Positions 63,913-64,000 of a DNA stretch of 64,000 nt are shown in pieces. The position numbers were made by a program, and so were the translations under genes. The notes beneath the pieces are model-generated. The model saw only the letters and a program-made list of their open reading frames with translations. It did no database searches and was not told the DNA's origin. The stretch is from NCBI GenBank assembly GCA_013396755.1, contig VWZF01003613.1:332433-396432 (forward strand), in the 5' to 3' direction. The DNA is from Sclerurus mexicanus. Lineage: Eukaryota; Chordata; Aves; Passeriformes; Furnariidae. Positions within the stretch are counted from its first letter, which is position 1; each line of letters starts with the position of its first letter.

Positions 63913-64000
63913 ACACTAACTAAACTCTGTTGTCTTTCTCATTGTTTTTTCTCTTTTGCCATCTTTCTGTCTTCACAGCTCAAGAAGCAGCTTAGGTATG
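63913..64000 (+). other. Strong 3' splice site and start of a possible exon at the window edge
   Basis: A branch-point-like CACTAACTAAC-type element (CACTAACTAAAC, 63914-63925) is followed by a long T/C-rich tract (63926-63974) and CACAG, with the AG at 63977-63978. There is no other AG from about 63906 to that AG, the clean exclusion zone typical of real acceptors. The putative exon begins CTCAAGAAGCAGCTTAG at 63979 and continues off the window. Two of three frames stay open: LKKQLRY and, one base later, SRSSLGM. An internal TTAG/GTATG at 63992-64000 could be a donor, which would make a 17-base microexon. The gene cannot be identified from so few residues. If real, everything to the left is intron of the same plus-strand gene or lies beyond its upstream exon. 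Confidence 0.5.

Noticed and set aside
1..64000. CRISPR arrays, operons, ribosome binding sites or bacterial features
   Set aside because: The window is vertebrate DNA with LINEs and LTRs. No regularly spaced direct repeats with unique spacers are present.

Overview
The window is eukaryotic, AT-rich and almost entirely non-coding. Three things point to a bird. There are several truncated CR1 LINEs whose 3' ends carry the avian 8-bp tails (ATTCTGTG or ATTCTATG type). There are three long terminal repeats, two of which I recognise as avian ERV-L-like. There is also a short composite element, a tRNA-Ile-like head joined to a CR1 tail, of the kind known from songbirds as TguSINE1, so a passerine is the best guess. 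These family names come from recognition by eye, not from a database search.

Layout. 1-16 kb: AT-rich DNA with an old ERV-L-like LTR (about 2.15-2.69 kb), a CR1 tail (5.0-5.2 kb), a very old CR1/L3-like fragment (6.34-6.89 kb), and a nested locus at 7.24-8.57 kb where a solo LTR interrupts a CR1 and is flanked by a near-perfect 5-bp target duplication. A 203-codon open frame of unknown meaning lies at 12.19-12.80 kb. 16.5-38.2 kb: more than 21 kb with no young repeat that I can recognise. 38.2-39.8 kb: the tRNA-Ile/CR1 SINE, then a CR1 of about 0.9 kb with decayed ORF2 sequence. 39.8-47.1 kb: unremarkable. 47.1-53.3 kb: repeat cluster with four CR1 pieces on the plus strand and one LTR on the minus strand. 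53.3-64.0 kb: AT-rich, with a small GC-rich patch (58.8 kb), an assembly gap inside a TA repeat (61.36-61.41 kb) and, in the last 90 bases, a well-formed 3' splice site whose exon runs off the window edge.

No intact protein-coding gene, rRNA, functional tRNA or CRISPR array was found. The simplest reading is a long intron or intergenic region next to a gene on the plus strand whose exon may begin at 63979. The open frames of 60-145 codons are what AT-rich DNA and decayed repeats produce by chance. The genes do not form a pathway. The window mainly records layers of retrotransposition: L3-like CR1 and the old LTR first, then avian CR1 copies, with the solo LTR at 7.4 kb inserted after the CR1 it interrupts.
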